Assembly: GCF_001562015.1 (NCBI RefSeq)
Contig: NZ_LASA01000079.1
Location: forward strand, 1-33,253
Origin: Endozoicomonas arenosclerae
Lineage (GTDB): Bacteria; Pseudomonadota; Gammaproteobacteria; Pseudomonadales; Endozoicomonadaceae
DNA: 33,253 bases
Direction of reading: 5' to 3'
How positions within the stretch are numbered: position 1 is the first letter of the stretch; each line of letters opens with the position of its first letter. The translations under genes and the position numbers were made by a program. Positions 17,128-25,884 of the stretch are shown here, piece after piece. Under the pieces are notes generated by a model. That model was not told the origin of the DNA. It did not search any database and worked only from the letters and a program-made list of their open reading frames with translations.

Positions 17128-19881
17128 GTGATAAAAACAAAAGTTGAGCCTTATCTATTTCTTTTAATCAGGTTTTTCATCAAACGTTTGTTTTTTGCAG
17201 TGATCCTCACCGGATCAGTGAATCTTCAAACGCTCTATGCAGATGATGTAATCCTGGACTCCACCCAGCAATATTCATTTGCAAACAGTGAAAGCGGCCT
17301 TTATGTCAATACGCCGAGGACTATGTACTATATTCCCGGTTTTTCCCTGCTGTACGACACGCTGACCATTGGTTCCAATGCCCTGATAGCCAGCTTTCTG
17401 GATAATCTGGATGCCTACGTTCTTTTGGGAACCATGTTTCTTAAAGGCATTACCCCGCTTACTCTGAATGAAGCCGTTGCCAATGTGCATGCTGCCGATT
17501 CTGTTCTCACTGCTTACTCTGCAGTCTGCATGACACTGTTCTTCCATTCATTCTCAACTAGACCCTCAGGAGAAATGGTGGCTCTGAATGCACACCCTAT
17601 GGCTACGGATCATCAGTTCAATGAATTCGGTAACGGCCTCCAGACGGTTTCTGTTTACACTGGCAAAGCCCTGTTTGACAGACAGGTCCGCATAAACCTT
17701 GTCGTACCAAAACCCGTTTTAAGAAAATACCCGGTTATTCCCAACTACCATACACAGACCCGCTTTGAAGGCACTTTGCATCTCAAATACCCCACGCCCC
17801 CAATGAGATACGAGGAGGATAAAGGGTACTCGCGCAGCCTGCTGTCTCTGGCCCCAACGCCTTTCACTTTTTCAGGCTCTCACTATTCTGAAACCCCTTC
17901 CGGTCGGGTTCTCTATGCACTCAAGAAACTTGATGGAGAACAGGGAGACCAGATTTTTCTGGGCAAATCGCCGGAAGGAGACCTTTTTATATTGATGTAT
18001 CTGGGGATGTTCGGAGACTACCACCAGATCTGGCTGGACACGGATGACATCAACTTCTACAACGATCAGCAATGTGAATCTGGTTCTATAGAGCAGGCTC
18101 TGGAGCCTTTGAGTTTTCTGTTTTCAGAATCGGGCAGTCGGATTTTCAGTAATGCTGTTCGCTGTTTTTTTGAGGACGAATGTGAAGAAGGGCGGCTCAT
18201 CAGCCAATACAGTCACGAGCTGAGCCTTTATCAAAACCAGACAGGTGCTGAAACTGAGTTCCTACCAACCGGTTTAACTCATTGGATCTATGAAGCACCA
18301 GATCAACCGTCACAGGGAATCGCCAGAACCGTGACCAGCAAACAGGTATCCATGCAGAGATTCAGCTGCACCCCCGGTAGCCGCCATTGCCAGGCGGGGC
18401 TGTTCTGGTCTGCAAATGATGGACAGCTACCTGCCATCATAAGGGTCGCGGAAGGCGATGAAGTGAAGTATTTACATCGTCGTCTTAAAAGACTGGAAAA
18501 CCCGGGAAAAGAACTGAGCGCAAACTATCCCTATTCTCTCATCCACCCCCACTACTTCCGGACCTTTGCACTTCTTGTGTGGGGAGTGTCCAGTGCCAAT
18601 CCGATCAGACCCATGTTGAAAACACTGCATCGTAAAGCACTTGGAAAAATTGTACGTCCACTGCTGTTTTCTACGGCACCCTCTGTCCCCTCAACAGCAC
18701 TGATTGCCTCCAGCGGCCTTAAAGGCGTCAGCAAAGAGCTCACTGGCTCAGGTCCACTGTCTCCCGTTAAGGCAACCCCTCAACAACAGGCGCTGGCCAA
18801 TTTCAAAGCCCAGCTTTTTTATGGCGATATGTACAGCGGTGGCTTGCTGTCGCGAGCAAGCAGTCTGCTTACTGGAGAGACCTATGTTCTCCGGGCCAGC
18901 GCCCATTTATATGGTGGCCGGTTAGGTGCCGGTGAATACATGTGGCTCCCTGATCAACAAAGAGGTCTCTTCTGGCTGGCCTATGGCGTGACCCGTATGG
19001 ATAAGCCTTCAATACGAATGATTCTGGAATTAAATGAACACGGTCACTTTATTCAGCTAAGTCAGCCGGTTGTTACAGCACTGAACGGTTTACTCAAGCC
19101 CAGAAGAGTTCCAACAGGAAGAACAAAACTCAAACTAAAAGGTTCTGCTCAGAAGAGCCTATGGCGTGAGAGACTGGATGAAGCATACAGTGATGCACAC
19201 CAGAAAAAACATACGACAAAGGTTTATCAAGGAGATGCTCTGGATAACGTACCTGAAGTCTGGCAGGACGAAGAATTTCTCAATGCCCTGGCTACGGTAG
19301 AAAGGGATAACAGCTGGCAGAATCCAACGGTGTCAGAAAACCTTCGCAAGCAGGAGTATGAACAGGAGGTTGCCACCCAGATGCCACGAAGAGGACGGTA
19401 CTTCAGTCGCTTTGTATCAGGTACCCGAGGTGGCTCATCGCAAACCACGCCTGCACCGGCCAGCAGAAACCCGGATATTTTCGAAAAAGAAAGCAGTAAA
19501 AGCGCTCTTGTGAACAGCGGGCTGAGTACCCAATGGTTGAATAAAGCCATGACCGAAATAGAGAATCACAGCTGGAAAGAACTGAATGAGTGCTGCCTCA
19601 TCAGCAAACAGACAGTTAGCTGGAAGGGCAAGGATTACCCCCTCTACTACAAGTCCAAAGGGGAAAAGATTGTGAATAATGAGGGGAATACTGTATCGAT
19701 GTTTTTCACCATTGATGCAGAACAGGTGGTGATTCTGGCTGGCGGTAGACACCCTAAAGCGACAAGACAGAATCCGAATCCCTGGAGCCAGTATCACATT
19801 CACTGGACCCGCCCCGGTTTCAATGATCCTAAATTCAAAACAGGTAAGCGTTACACGTTGCCTAAGGATAACCGAAACTAG
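17128..19881 (+). CDS. Large exported hypothetical protein
   Basis: A 917-residue protein of no recognised family. The GTG start has no clear ribosome-binding site, so the exact start is uncertain. Residues 1-38 form a signal peptide: a long basic n-region, then FFAVILTGSVNLQTLYA with cleavage likely before DD. Residues about 50-130 include two hydrophobic stretches (IIG-like around TIGSNALIASFLDNL and SVLTAYSAVCMTLFF). The middle contains paired Cys (CEEGR, and CTPGSRHC) and two passages of similar wording, AGLFWSANDG and RGLFWLAYG, which may be an internal repeat. The last 100 residues look like a separate compact domain with NECC, VVILAGGRHPK and YHIHW. It stands alone between the sbcDC terminator and a convergent autotransporter. 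Outer-membrane, periplasmic or secreted cannot be distinguished. Confidence 0.83.
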   Translation: MIKTKVEPYLFLLIRFFIKRLFFAVILTGSVNLQTLYADDVILDSTQQYSFANSESGLYVNTPRTMYYIPGFSLLYDTLTIGSNALIASFLDNLDAYVLLGTMFLKGITPLTLNEAVANVHAADSVLTAYSAVCMTLFFHSFSTRPSGEMVALNAHPMATDHQFNEFGNGLQTVSVYTGKALFDRQVRINLVVPKPVLRKYPVIPNYHTQTRFEGTLHLKYPTPPMRYEEDKGYSRSLLSLAPTPFTFSGSHYSETPSGRVLYALKKLDGEQGDQIFLGKSPEGDLFILMYLGMFGDYHQIWLDTDDINFYNDQQCESGSIEQALEPLSFLFSESGSRIFSNAVRCFFEDECEEGRLISQYSHELSLYQNQTGAETEFLPTGLTHWIYEAPDQPSQGIARTVTSKQVSMQRFSCTPGSRHCQAGLFWSANDGQLPAIIRVAEGDEVKYLHRRLKRLENPGKELSANYPYSLIHPHYFRTFALLVWGVSSANPIRPMLKTLHRKALGKIVRPLLFSTAPSVPSTALIASSGLKGVSKELTGSGPLSPVKATPQQQALANFKAQLFYGDMYSGGLLSRASSLLTGETYVLRASAHLYGGRLGAGEYMWLPDQQRGLFWLAYGVTRMDKPSIRMILELNEHGHFIQLSQPVVTALNGLLKPRRVPTGRTKLKLKGSAQKSLWRERLDEAYSDAHQKKHTTKVYQGDALDNVPEVWQDEEFLNALATVERDNSWQNPTVSENLRKQEYEQEVATQMPRRGRYFSRFVSGTRGGSSQTTPAPASRNPDIFEKESSKSALVNSGLSTQWLNKAMTEIENHSWKELNECCLISKQTVSWKGKDYPLYYKSKGEKIVNNEGNTVSMFFTIDAEQVVILAGGRHPKATRQNPNPWSQYHIHWTRPGFNDPKFKTGKRYTLPKDNRN

Positions 19882-19897
19882 TTAGCCGAAGGGTGGA

Positions 19898-19931
19898 AGC
19901 CTGATCAGGAACGATCAGGCTATAGAGTTTT
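19898..19931. terminator. Terminator hairpin between convergent genes
   Basis: Nine-bp perfect stem AGCCTGATC/GATCAGGCT (19898-19906, 19913-19921), loop AGGAAC. On the plus strand TTTT follows 6 bases later. It sits between the 3' ends of the 17128 gene and the autotransporter gene and could serve both, better for the plus strand. Confidence 0.55.
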
Positions 19932-19935
19932 GCTG

Positions 19936-22677
19936 TTAGAACTTGAAACCAACACTCATCATCAGCATCGTATCGTCCAGCCCCTGAACGTTATTGGCAT
20001 TCTCCACCCTCAACAGGTTGACCTTGCCAAAGGCGTTTAGCTCAGGAAACTCCCTTCGAACTACCACTTCGTAATCGGTCTGGCGGTGCTCCGGGGCATA
20101 GTCAATGTTGACACTTTGATACTGGAGATTGCTTCCCTGATACCCCTGGGGCAGTCTCAAATCCACTTCGCCGGATTGGATCGCCATGGGACGGGTTATA
20201 AAAGCAGCCACTGTCGTTTTATCATCGAGCTGGTTGATGGCACCCAGACTAAGGCTGTCACTGAGAAGCTTGTCAGAGTGATCAACAAGCACCGTGCTAT
20301 TGGCCCGGTTGCGAGTTAATCCCTGGTAATAACCCAGCAAAAGTCCGGTAGATTCTGACATTTGATAATTGAAGTTCACGCCATAGAAGTGGGTCTGGCT
20401 GCCCTGCCCAAAATCCCAGACGCCTGAACCTTCAGCTCCCAGAACAGAGTTTCTTTCCCGAAGGCTGCCCACAGACAGGCTGACGTTCAGATTTTTGCTC
20501 AAAGCCGTTGAAAGCTCTGCATTCAGGCTTTCAAAGTTGCTGTCTACACCACCTCTGGAAGCTTTTTCCGGCTCGCCCTGGAAAGCACCGGCTTTCAGGG
20601 TAATACCATGATCAAGACGCTGCTCCAGATGAACCCCTCTGGCCGCCTCGTTAAAACTCTGGAAGGGGTTTGCAAATGCCCGGGTGGAAGTTAATTCCTG
20701 AATACCCATCGACTCGTTGGCCATAACTCCGAAGGTTGACGAAGCATCCAGACCCTGACTGAAGAAAACAGTCTGGTTCTTATTCATGGCAAACCCAAGG
20801 GTACCTGTCAGCGTTTCCAGAGAGAGTGGCTTGTCGCTGCTTTGACTGAACGACAATGTTACACCACCGGGAAGAACCGCTCTCGAAAGTGCTCTTGATC
20901 GGGACTCATTGAAATAACGATCAGCGTTGACTCTCTGGATATCCTCTCTGTAGTTATTGCCAATCAAGGCACTGCCGCTGTAGACAAATCCAGCTTTATC
21001 ATAAGAATCAACCGCCAAAAACCGGACCTCAGAGAGTTGCTGACCCACCTGATCCCCGGAAGCTGAAGAAGGATCAAGATTAGAATCAGAAACATTCTGC
21101 AGCTGGCCATTTTCTGCCTGCAACTGCGCCACTCCAATCAACTGGGTTGCCGCCTGCAGATTCAGCATTCCCTGCCCATAGACTGCGTCTACGCCAGGCG
21201 CCCCCAGATCATCTGCCGATACAAATAACCGGTTAACCACCGCTTTGCTGTGACATTGTTTGGAGTTTGCTCTGGCATCACTGCTGTTACAGAGATAGGA
21301 CAGAGAGTTTGACCCCGGTAACTGCAACCCGGGAAAAGCGGCAGCCACTACCGCATAGGCACCACTCACTTGAGGAGCAGCCATGGAGGTACCGGTTTTA
21401 TAACCATGCCCACCAGGCACCGTTGAATAAATATTGGTTCCAGGTGCTGCCAGACAATAAGCGGCACTATCACCACAGCCATGGGAACTGCTATGCAATT
21501 GATTGTTGCTGTCGACGTTCACTACAGAAATCCACTGAAGTGTCAGGTCATTCTGCAGAGAGGTGCCCTGATAAATACTGGGAGCCATAGTGAGTATGGA
21601 TGACTGCTTCACTTCAGGGTGCGTATTCTCATTGAGATAGGCATGATTCCCTGCAGCCACAACCCCGACCAAGCCAGTTTTCAATGCGTTCTGAGCCTGT
21701 TGGTATCGAGTTGAACCTGCTGTGCTGAACAGATAACTCTTCAATGCATCATTGGAGTAATCGATGGGCTGCCCTGCTGCAACGCCCACAATATCGGAAG
21801 CCACCAGTCCCCGATTCACGGAGTCATGAACATAGGCGTAACTCATATTTGCGACAGACGCTCCCTGACTGGCAGCCCATTGCAATAGGGCTGCATCCGT
21901 CACGCCTGGAACGCCACAACCTCCATCGATGTTTGCACACCCCGAAAGCACATCAGCATTGTAGGCAACCCCATGAATACCGGTACCGTCCTTATCCGCT
22001 GCGGCAATACCGGCAACATGGGTACCATGACTGCCACTGTCCTGCTCACCATAATTAACGTCACAGGTTTGTGTTCCGCAATTCGGTAAATCAATGCTTT
22101 CGTTGAGGTCGTTGTGGGTGGTATTCACGCCACTGTCCAGCATCGCAATCGTGATTCCTTCTCCCGCCTGCTTTGCTCCGGCAGTAGAAGAGATATTGGA
22201 GTAGGCTTCTTTAGCATTGATCTGATCGAGATCAGAGCGGCGCTGATACTCTTCGGTGTTGTAATAATCCGGACTGCGAGGCACCAAGTTACTGGTTCCC
22301 GAATCAGGCGGGCTGGTTGGAGGATTGCTGTCAGCCGGTGCTGCACTGCTGCCACCCCCGCCTCCTCCTCCGCCACCACCGGCCAGTGCCGCCAGACCTG
22401 CGGCCGCACCTCCGCCGATGAGATACCACTTATTAAATGAAGGTTTGCCCGCTGCAGCCTTTTCCGCAGTGACTTCTTCGGGCTCAGAGCCAAGTTCCGG
22501 TAATTGTTCGACAGATTCCGGAGCCTTTTCAGGAACCTCCTGAGTTTCCGGTTTTTCTGTTTTCGAGGTTGTCTGATCTTCCGCCTGAACGGATGAAGCG
22601 ATAGACAGTATGATCGACAGTGAGAGTACTTTCAGTGCTCCCTTCTCTGTCTGGCTATAGAGGTGCTGATACAACAT
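19936..22677 (-). CDS. Subtilisin-like serine protease autotransporter (type Va)
   Basis: A 913-residue self-secreting protease. Signal peptide residues 1-32 (cleavage near SVQA/ED), a Glu/Pro-rich stretch, a hydrophobic segment (about 84-99) running into ten consecutive Gly (100-109), then an S8 peptidase domain with catalytic Asp181 (AMLDSGVN), His217 (GSHGTHVAGI), oxyanion Asn344 (AAGN) and Ser431 (GTSMAAPQVSG). A linker leads to a C-terminal beta-barrel of about 270 residues with alternating strands, ending in MSVGFKF with the C-terminal Phe recognised by the BAM complex. Eight passenger Cys form four closely spaced pairs. ATG 22677 has AGGGA upstream. Likely a surface or released protease acting on host or bacterial proteins; the substrate is unknown. 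Confidence 0.95.
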   Translation of the reverse strand: MLYQHLYSQTEKGALKVLSLSIILSIASSVQAEDQTTSKTEKPETQEVPEKAPESVEQLPELGSEPEEVTAEKAAAGKPSFNKWYLIGGGAAAGLAALAGGGGGGGGGGSSAAPADSNPPTSPPDSGTSNLVPRSPDYYNTEEYQRRSDLDQINAKEAYSNISSTAGAKQAGEGITIAMLDSGVNTTHNDLNESIDLPNCGTQTCDVNYGEQDSGSHGTHVAGIAAADKDGTGIHGVAYNADVLSGCANIDGGCGVPGVTDAALLQWAASQGASVANMSYAYVHDSVNRGLVASDIVGVAAGQPIDYSNDALKSYLFSTAGSTRYQQAQNALKTGLVGVVAAGNHAYLNENTHPEVKQSSILTMAPSIYQGTSLQNDLTLQWISVVNVDSNNQLHSSSHGCGDSAAYCLAAPGTNIYSTVPGGHGYKTGTSMAAPQVSGAYAVVAAAFPGLQLPGSNSLSYLCNSSDARANSKQCHSKAVVNRLFVSADDLGAPGVDAVYGQGMLNLQAATQLIGVAQLQAENGQLQNVSDSNLDPSSASGDQVGQQLSEVRFLAVDSYDKAGFVYSGSALIGNNYREDIQRVNADRYFNESRSRALSRAVLPGGVTLSFSQSSDKPLSLETLTGTLGFAMNKNQTVFFSQGLDASSTFGVMANESMGIQELTSTRAFANPFQSFNEAARGVHLEQRLDHGITLKAGAFQGEPEKASRGGVDSNFESLNAELSTALSKNLNVSLSVGSLRERNSVLGAEGSGVWDFGQGSQTHFYGVNFNYQMSESTGLLLGYYQGLTRNRANSTVLVDHSDKLLSDSLSLGAINQLDDKTTVAAFITRPMAIQSGEVDLRLPQGYQGSNLQYQSVNIDYAPEHRQTDYEVVVRREFPELNAFGKVNLLRVENANNVQGLDDTMLMMSVGFKF

Positions 22678-22965
22678 AAGCCATCCCTGTATTTTTATAA
22701 TTCTTGAGTTGTTTTATCGGTTTCCATACGGATGCAATCGGCAGATTTTTCTGCTGAAACCCATAAATTTGATGGGAGCAACATCCGGAAAATAATCTTA
22801 TTGTACTTTTCTTATACAGTTTTATCGGTGGGCTAGTCTATCTTTTCAGACTTATTTTGCAGAAAAATTATTACCGTTTGGTAACGATTTTTTGTTGAAA
22901 AAATCAGATAGCATGGCGGCCAAGGGGTAAGAGGCCGCTCACACTTTGCATGTTAACTTAGTCGT
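22678..22965 (-). promoter_or_regulatory. Autotransporter upstream region with direct repeats
   Basis: No gene is seen in these 288 bases. GTTTTATCGGT occurs twice (22711-22721 and 22819-22829, 108 bp apart), which reads ACCGATAAAAC toward the autotransporter gene. There are small inverted repeats TTACC/GGTAA (22871-22884) and GCAGA/TCTGC (22741-22754). GCGGCC/GGCCGC (22916-22938) follows the ROK kinase gene on the minus strand, with a T-run 14 bases later, a weak terminator candidate. Promoter elements cannot be assigned with confidence. Confidence 0.35.
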
Positions 22966-23871
22966 TTATTGGCACCTCCCCTGAATTTTGATCTTATCCA
23001 TCAAATTAAAGAAAGCGCCCAATAGATTGGCATCATTCCTGTGCTGAGCAACAGCAACATCGGTTTCAATCGATAGGGAATCACGCATCTTGTTGATCGA
23101 TTCCAGAGCCGTGCCAAGTTCGTCACCAAACTGTGAGCGCTCGGTCACACCACCCGATACAACAATCAGTTGTGGGTCATAAACACACTGCAAATTAGTC
23201 AGCAGCAACGCCAGATGAGCGTAGAAAGCATCTACCTCTTGCTGACAGATCTGGTTACCTGCAGCCGCCAACTCAAATACATCCTGACCGGTAAGCTCCC
23301 GATTCAGTTGCTCCGAGGCCCTGCGAACCATATTGCCGGTGGATGCCAACCAGCTGAAAGACTCCATGCGATTCTGCTTGTGGTCGTACTGGACCAGCAT
23401 TCCGAACTCGCCACCGAGCAGATTCTTGCCCTTGTGCAGCTGACCGTCTTTAATGACAGCGCCGCCCACACCCGTTCCACAGACTACGAACAGGACATCG
23501 TCATAGCCTTTGGCACTGCCAGCCCTGACTTCCGCCAGCGCCGCACAGTTGGCGTCATTCTCCATGGCGACGGGGACATTGAATCGACTTTCAAGGTCTT
23601 CCCGAATGTTTGGACCATGAATACAGGGAATGGCACTGACACCATTGATAACACCATGATCGGTCACAGCACCGGGAGCACTGATGGCCAGGCCTTGAAT
23701 GTCGAACTGGTTCGACACCTGATCAAAGACTCTGCCAATCTCGCCATAGAGTGTTTCGATCTCGCCCTGTGGTGTTGGAAACTTGTCTTTCAGACGGATG
23801 TTTCCCTGCTCATCCAGCACTCCGTATTTCACATAAGTGCCACCCAGATCTATGGAAAGATACATATCCAT
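22966..23871 (-). CDS. ROK family sugar kinase
   Basis: A 301-residue cytoplasmic kinase of the ROK group, phosphorylating a hexose or hexosamine with ATP. The ATP-phosphate motif DLGGTYVK is at residues 8-15, then ISAPGAV, the catalytic NDAN (MENDANCAALAE), and GTGVGGAV. The Cys-rich zinc site of many ROK proteins (CxCGxxGC) is missing; the corresponding part reads GGEFGMLVQYDHKQ, as in the zinc-less, beta-glucoside-kinase-like branch. It is the last gene of the GH38/PTS operon, 56 bp after the EIIA gene. Context suggests it phosphorylates a sugar freed by the mannosidase (mannose or the aglycone), but specificity cannot be read from sequence. ATG 23871; an ATG two codons later (M3) is also possible. 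Confidence 0.92.
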   Translation of the reverse strand: MDMYLSIDLGGTYVKYGVLDEQGNIRLKDKFPTPQGEIETLYGEIGRVFDQVSNQFDIQGLAISAPGAVTDHGVINGVSAIPCIHGPNIREDLESRFNVPVAMENDANCAALAEVRAGSAKGYDDVLFVVCGTGVGGAVIKDGQLHKGKNLLGGEFGMLVQYDHKQNRMESFSWLASTGNMVRRASEQLNRELTGQDVFELAAAGNQICQQEVDAFYAHLALLLTNLQCVYDPQLIVVSGGVTERSQFGDELGTALESINKMRDSLSIETDVAVAQHRNDANLLGAFFNLMDKIKIQGRCQ

Positions 23872-23927
23872 CGTCCCCCGTATTCATGCAGGACTACAGC
23901 AAAAATCATGCTGCAGCCCAGACTCAA

Positions 23928-24368
23928 TCAGCTAATAGCCTGATTTACAATTTCAACAATGTCGCTGGCAGAAGCCGCCGTTTTCAGCTGGCTGCGGAAG
24001 TCAGCGTGCACCAGCTTGCGAGACAGTTTGCTCAATACTTTTAACTGAGAACCGTCGTCGGAATCAGAAATCGCCAGACAGAACATGTACTGTGCTGCCG
24101 TGTTATCGGTCAGCCCCCACTCAATACCTTCCTGCAGGCGAATGAAGAATACCGCTGGATTTTTTACGGCAGTGCTCTTGCAATGCGGAATGGCAAAACC
24201 ATCCATAAAGCCTGTTGAACTCACGGTCTCACGAGCCTTCAGACCTTCAACAAAGGCAGCAGCATCTGAAACGACACCGGTTTCCAGAGCCACCTTGCTG
24301 ATGGATTCAAACAGAGCTTCTTTAGAGGATGCAGAGACATCCAGAATGACATTTTCCTGCTTAAGCAT
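23928..24368 (-). CDS. PTS fructose/mannitol-type EIIA component
   Basis: A 146-residue cytoplasmic PTS phosphocarrier of the fructose-mannitol (Fru) group. His62 in FAIPHCKS is the phosphorylated residue, accepting phosphate from HPr and passing it to the EIIB domain. Its ATG 24368 lies inside the end of the EIIBC gene (8-bp overlap) and has AGGAG upstream, so it is translated with that gene. In E. coli MngA the same A, B and C domains form one polypeptide with A first; here A is a separate downstream protein. Confidence 0.94.
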   Translation of the reverse strand: MLKQENVILDVSASSKEALFESISKVALETGVVSDAAAFVEGLKARETVSSTGFMDGFAIPHCKSTAVKNPAVFFIRLQEGIEWGLTDNTAAQYMFCLAISDSDDGSQLKVLSKLSRKLVHADFRSQLKTAASASDIVEIVNQAIS

Positions 24369-25875
24369 GAGCTACTTCTCCTGTCTCTTCTTTCTCGGCT
24401 TCTTTCAAAGCTTTTTTCTGCGCCTGTTTCAGACCAAACCCGATCATGCATGCAGTCACGGAGACACCGACACAGATTGAGAAGATCCAGGGCAGGAATG
24501 GCATAGGCTGTTCGATGTAACCTACGAATGTACCCAGCGGAGAGCCCAGACCACCGTAGAACTTGGCACCAAAAGCGGTAACCAGAGCACCTGCAACCGC
24601 AGAACCGATTACGTTGGCAGGGATGAATACCAGAGGCTTACTGGCTGCAAATGGAATGGCTCCTTCAGTAATCCCCACCATGCCCATAGCCATGGCGTTG
24701 TTGCCCATAACGACCTGATCAGAGCTGAAGACATTTTTGAACAGTTTGGTGGCCAGCCACGCACCCAGAGGAGCCACAGAAATAGCAGCTTGTGCAGCAG
24801 TGCCCGGTACAAAGTTAGCGCCCTGGATACCGTACTTGGCCACCGTGTCAGTGAATACAGCGGTACCGAAGATCAGGGCAATCTTGTTAACCGGACCACC
24901 CAGGTCAAAGCCGATCATGGCTCCAATCAGTGCACCAATAAAAATCGGAGCAGCTGCGTAAGCGTTAGACAGAGAGTTCAGACCGTCATAGAGAGCCGTC
25001 ATTACAGAAGCAATAGGATGACCAATGCCGTAGAACACCACTACAAAGACGGCAAATGTCGCCAACAGAGGAATCACCATGATAGGAACGATTGGCATGA
25101 TGATCTTCGGCCACGGGATCTGCTTGAGGTATTTGACGATGTAACCGGCCAGGAAAGCCACAATGATGGCACCCAGGAATCCGGCACCGGCTTCGGTACC
25201 CAGGAAAGCAGGATCATTGATGATATATGCACCAATCATGGCCGGAGCAATGGCAGGACGGTCAGCAATAGAGTAAGCAGTGAAACCGGCAAACAGCGGA
25301 ATCATCAGTTTGAAGCCGATCTGACCCAGGGCAAACAGTTTACTGAAGAACAGGCCACTGGCTGTTTCAACATCAAAACCCCAGTTCACCAGGTTACCTG
25401 CGTCATCAGCAGAGAAGGCAAAAATGTTGGCAATCGCCAGCAACAGACCCGCCGAGATACACATCGGAATCATGTAGCTGATGCCACTCATCAGATGTTT
25501 TACAGCACTGTTGTTGGTTTTACCCAGAGAAACGTTACCCACAGTCTCACCCTTTACAGAGTGTTTCTGGGCTGTTTCAAAAGCCTGCTTGATCAGACCT
25601 TCGGGATTTTCAATGGCCGCCTTGACGTAGGTCTTCATCACCCTCTTGTCGATAAAGCGATCCAGGCTGACATCAATGTCTGCTGCAATAATGATGACGT
25701 CAGCTTCCTGAATTTCCTTTGAGGTGAATTCATTTTCAACGCCAATGGTACCGTGGGTTTCAACCTTAACGTCGTACCCCATGGCTTTGGCAGCATTTTC
25801 CAGGCTTTCTGCTGCCATGAAAGTATGTGCTATGCCCGCAGCACACCCCGTAATGGCAAGGACCTTCTTACTCAT
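24361..25875 (-). CDS. PTS fructose-family EIIBC component, probable mannoside transporter
   Basis: A 504-residue inner-membrane permease. The EIIB domain (residues 1-95) carries the phosphorylated Cys11 in ITGCAAGIAHT. The EIIC domain (about 115-490) has some ten hydrophobic segments and the fructose-family signatures DLGGPVNKIA and GITEGAIPFA. It imports a sugar or glycoside and phosphorylates it using EIIA. Its position 9 bp after an MngB-like GH38 gene points to a mannoside such as 2-O-mannosylglycerate rather than fructose, as with E. coli MngA/MngB; that is inference from context. A 1-phosphofructokinase gene, expected for a fructose locus, is absent. Confidence 0.94.
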   Translation of the reverse strand: MSKKVLAITGCAAGIAHTFMAAESLENAAKAMGYDVKVETHGTIGVENEFTSKEIQEADVIIIAADIDVSLDRFIDKRVMKTYVKAAIENPEGLIKQAFETAQKHSVKGETVGNVSLGKTNNSAVKHLMSGISYMIPMCISAGLLLAIANIFAFSADDAGNLVNWGFDVETASGLFFSKLFALGQIGFKLMIPLFAGFTAYSIADRPAIAPAMIGAYIINDPAFLGTEAGAGFLGAIIVAFLAGYIVKYLKQIPWPKIIMPIVPIMVIPLLATFAVFVVVFYGIGHPIASVMTALYDGLNSLSNAYAAAPIFIGALIGAMIGFDLGGPVNKIALIFGTAVFTDTVAKYGIQGANFVPGTAAQAAISVAPLGAWLATKLFKNVFSSDQVVMGNNAMAMGMVGITEGAIPFAASKPLVFIPANVIGSAVAGALVTAFGAKFYGGLGSPLGTFVGYIEQPMPFLPWIFSICVGVSVTACMIGFGLKQAQKKALKEAEKEETGEVAHA

Positions 25876-25884
25876 AAGTCACTC

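Noticed and set aside
23170-23943. Plus-strand 257-codon open frame
   Set aside because: It is antisense to the ROK kinase gene, whose motifs are intact.
24790-25722. Plus-strand 310-codon open frame
   Set aside because: It is antisense to the EIIBC gene; the polar, His/Arg-rich peptide is typical of a shadow frame.
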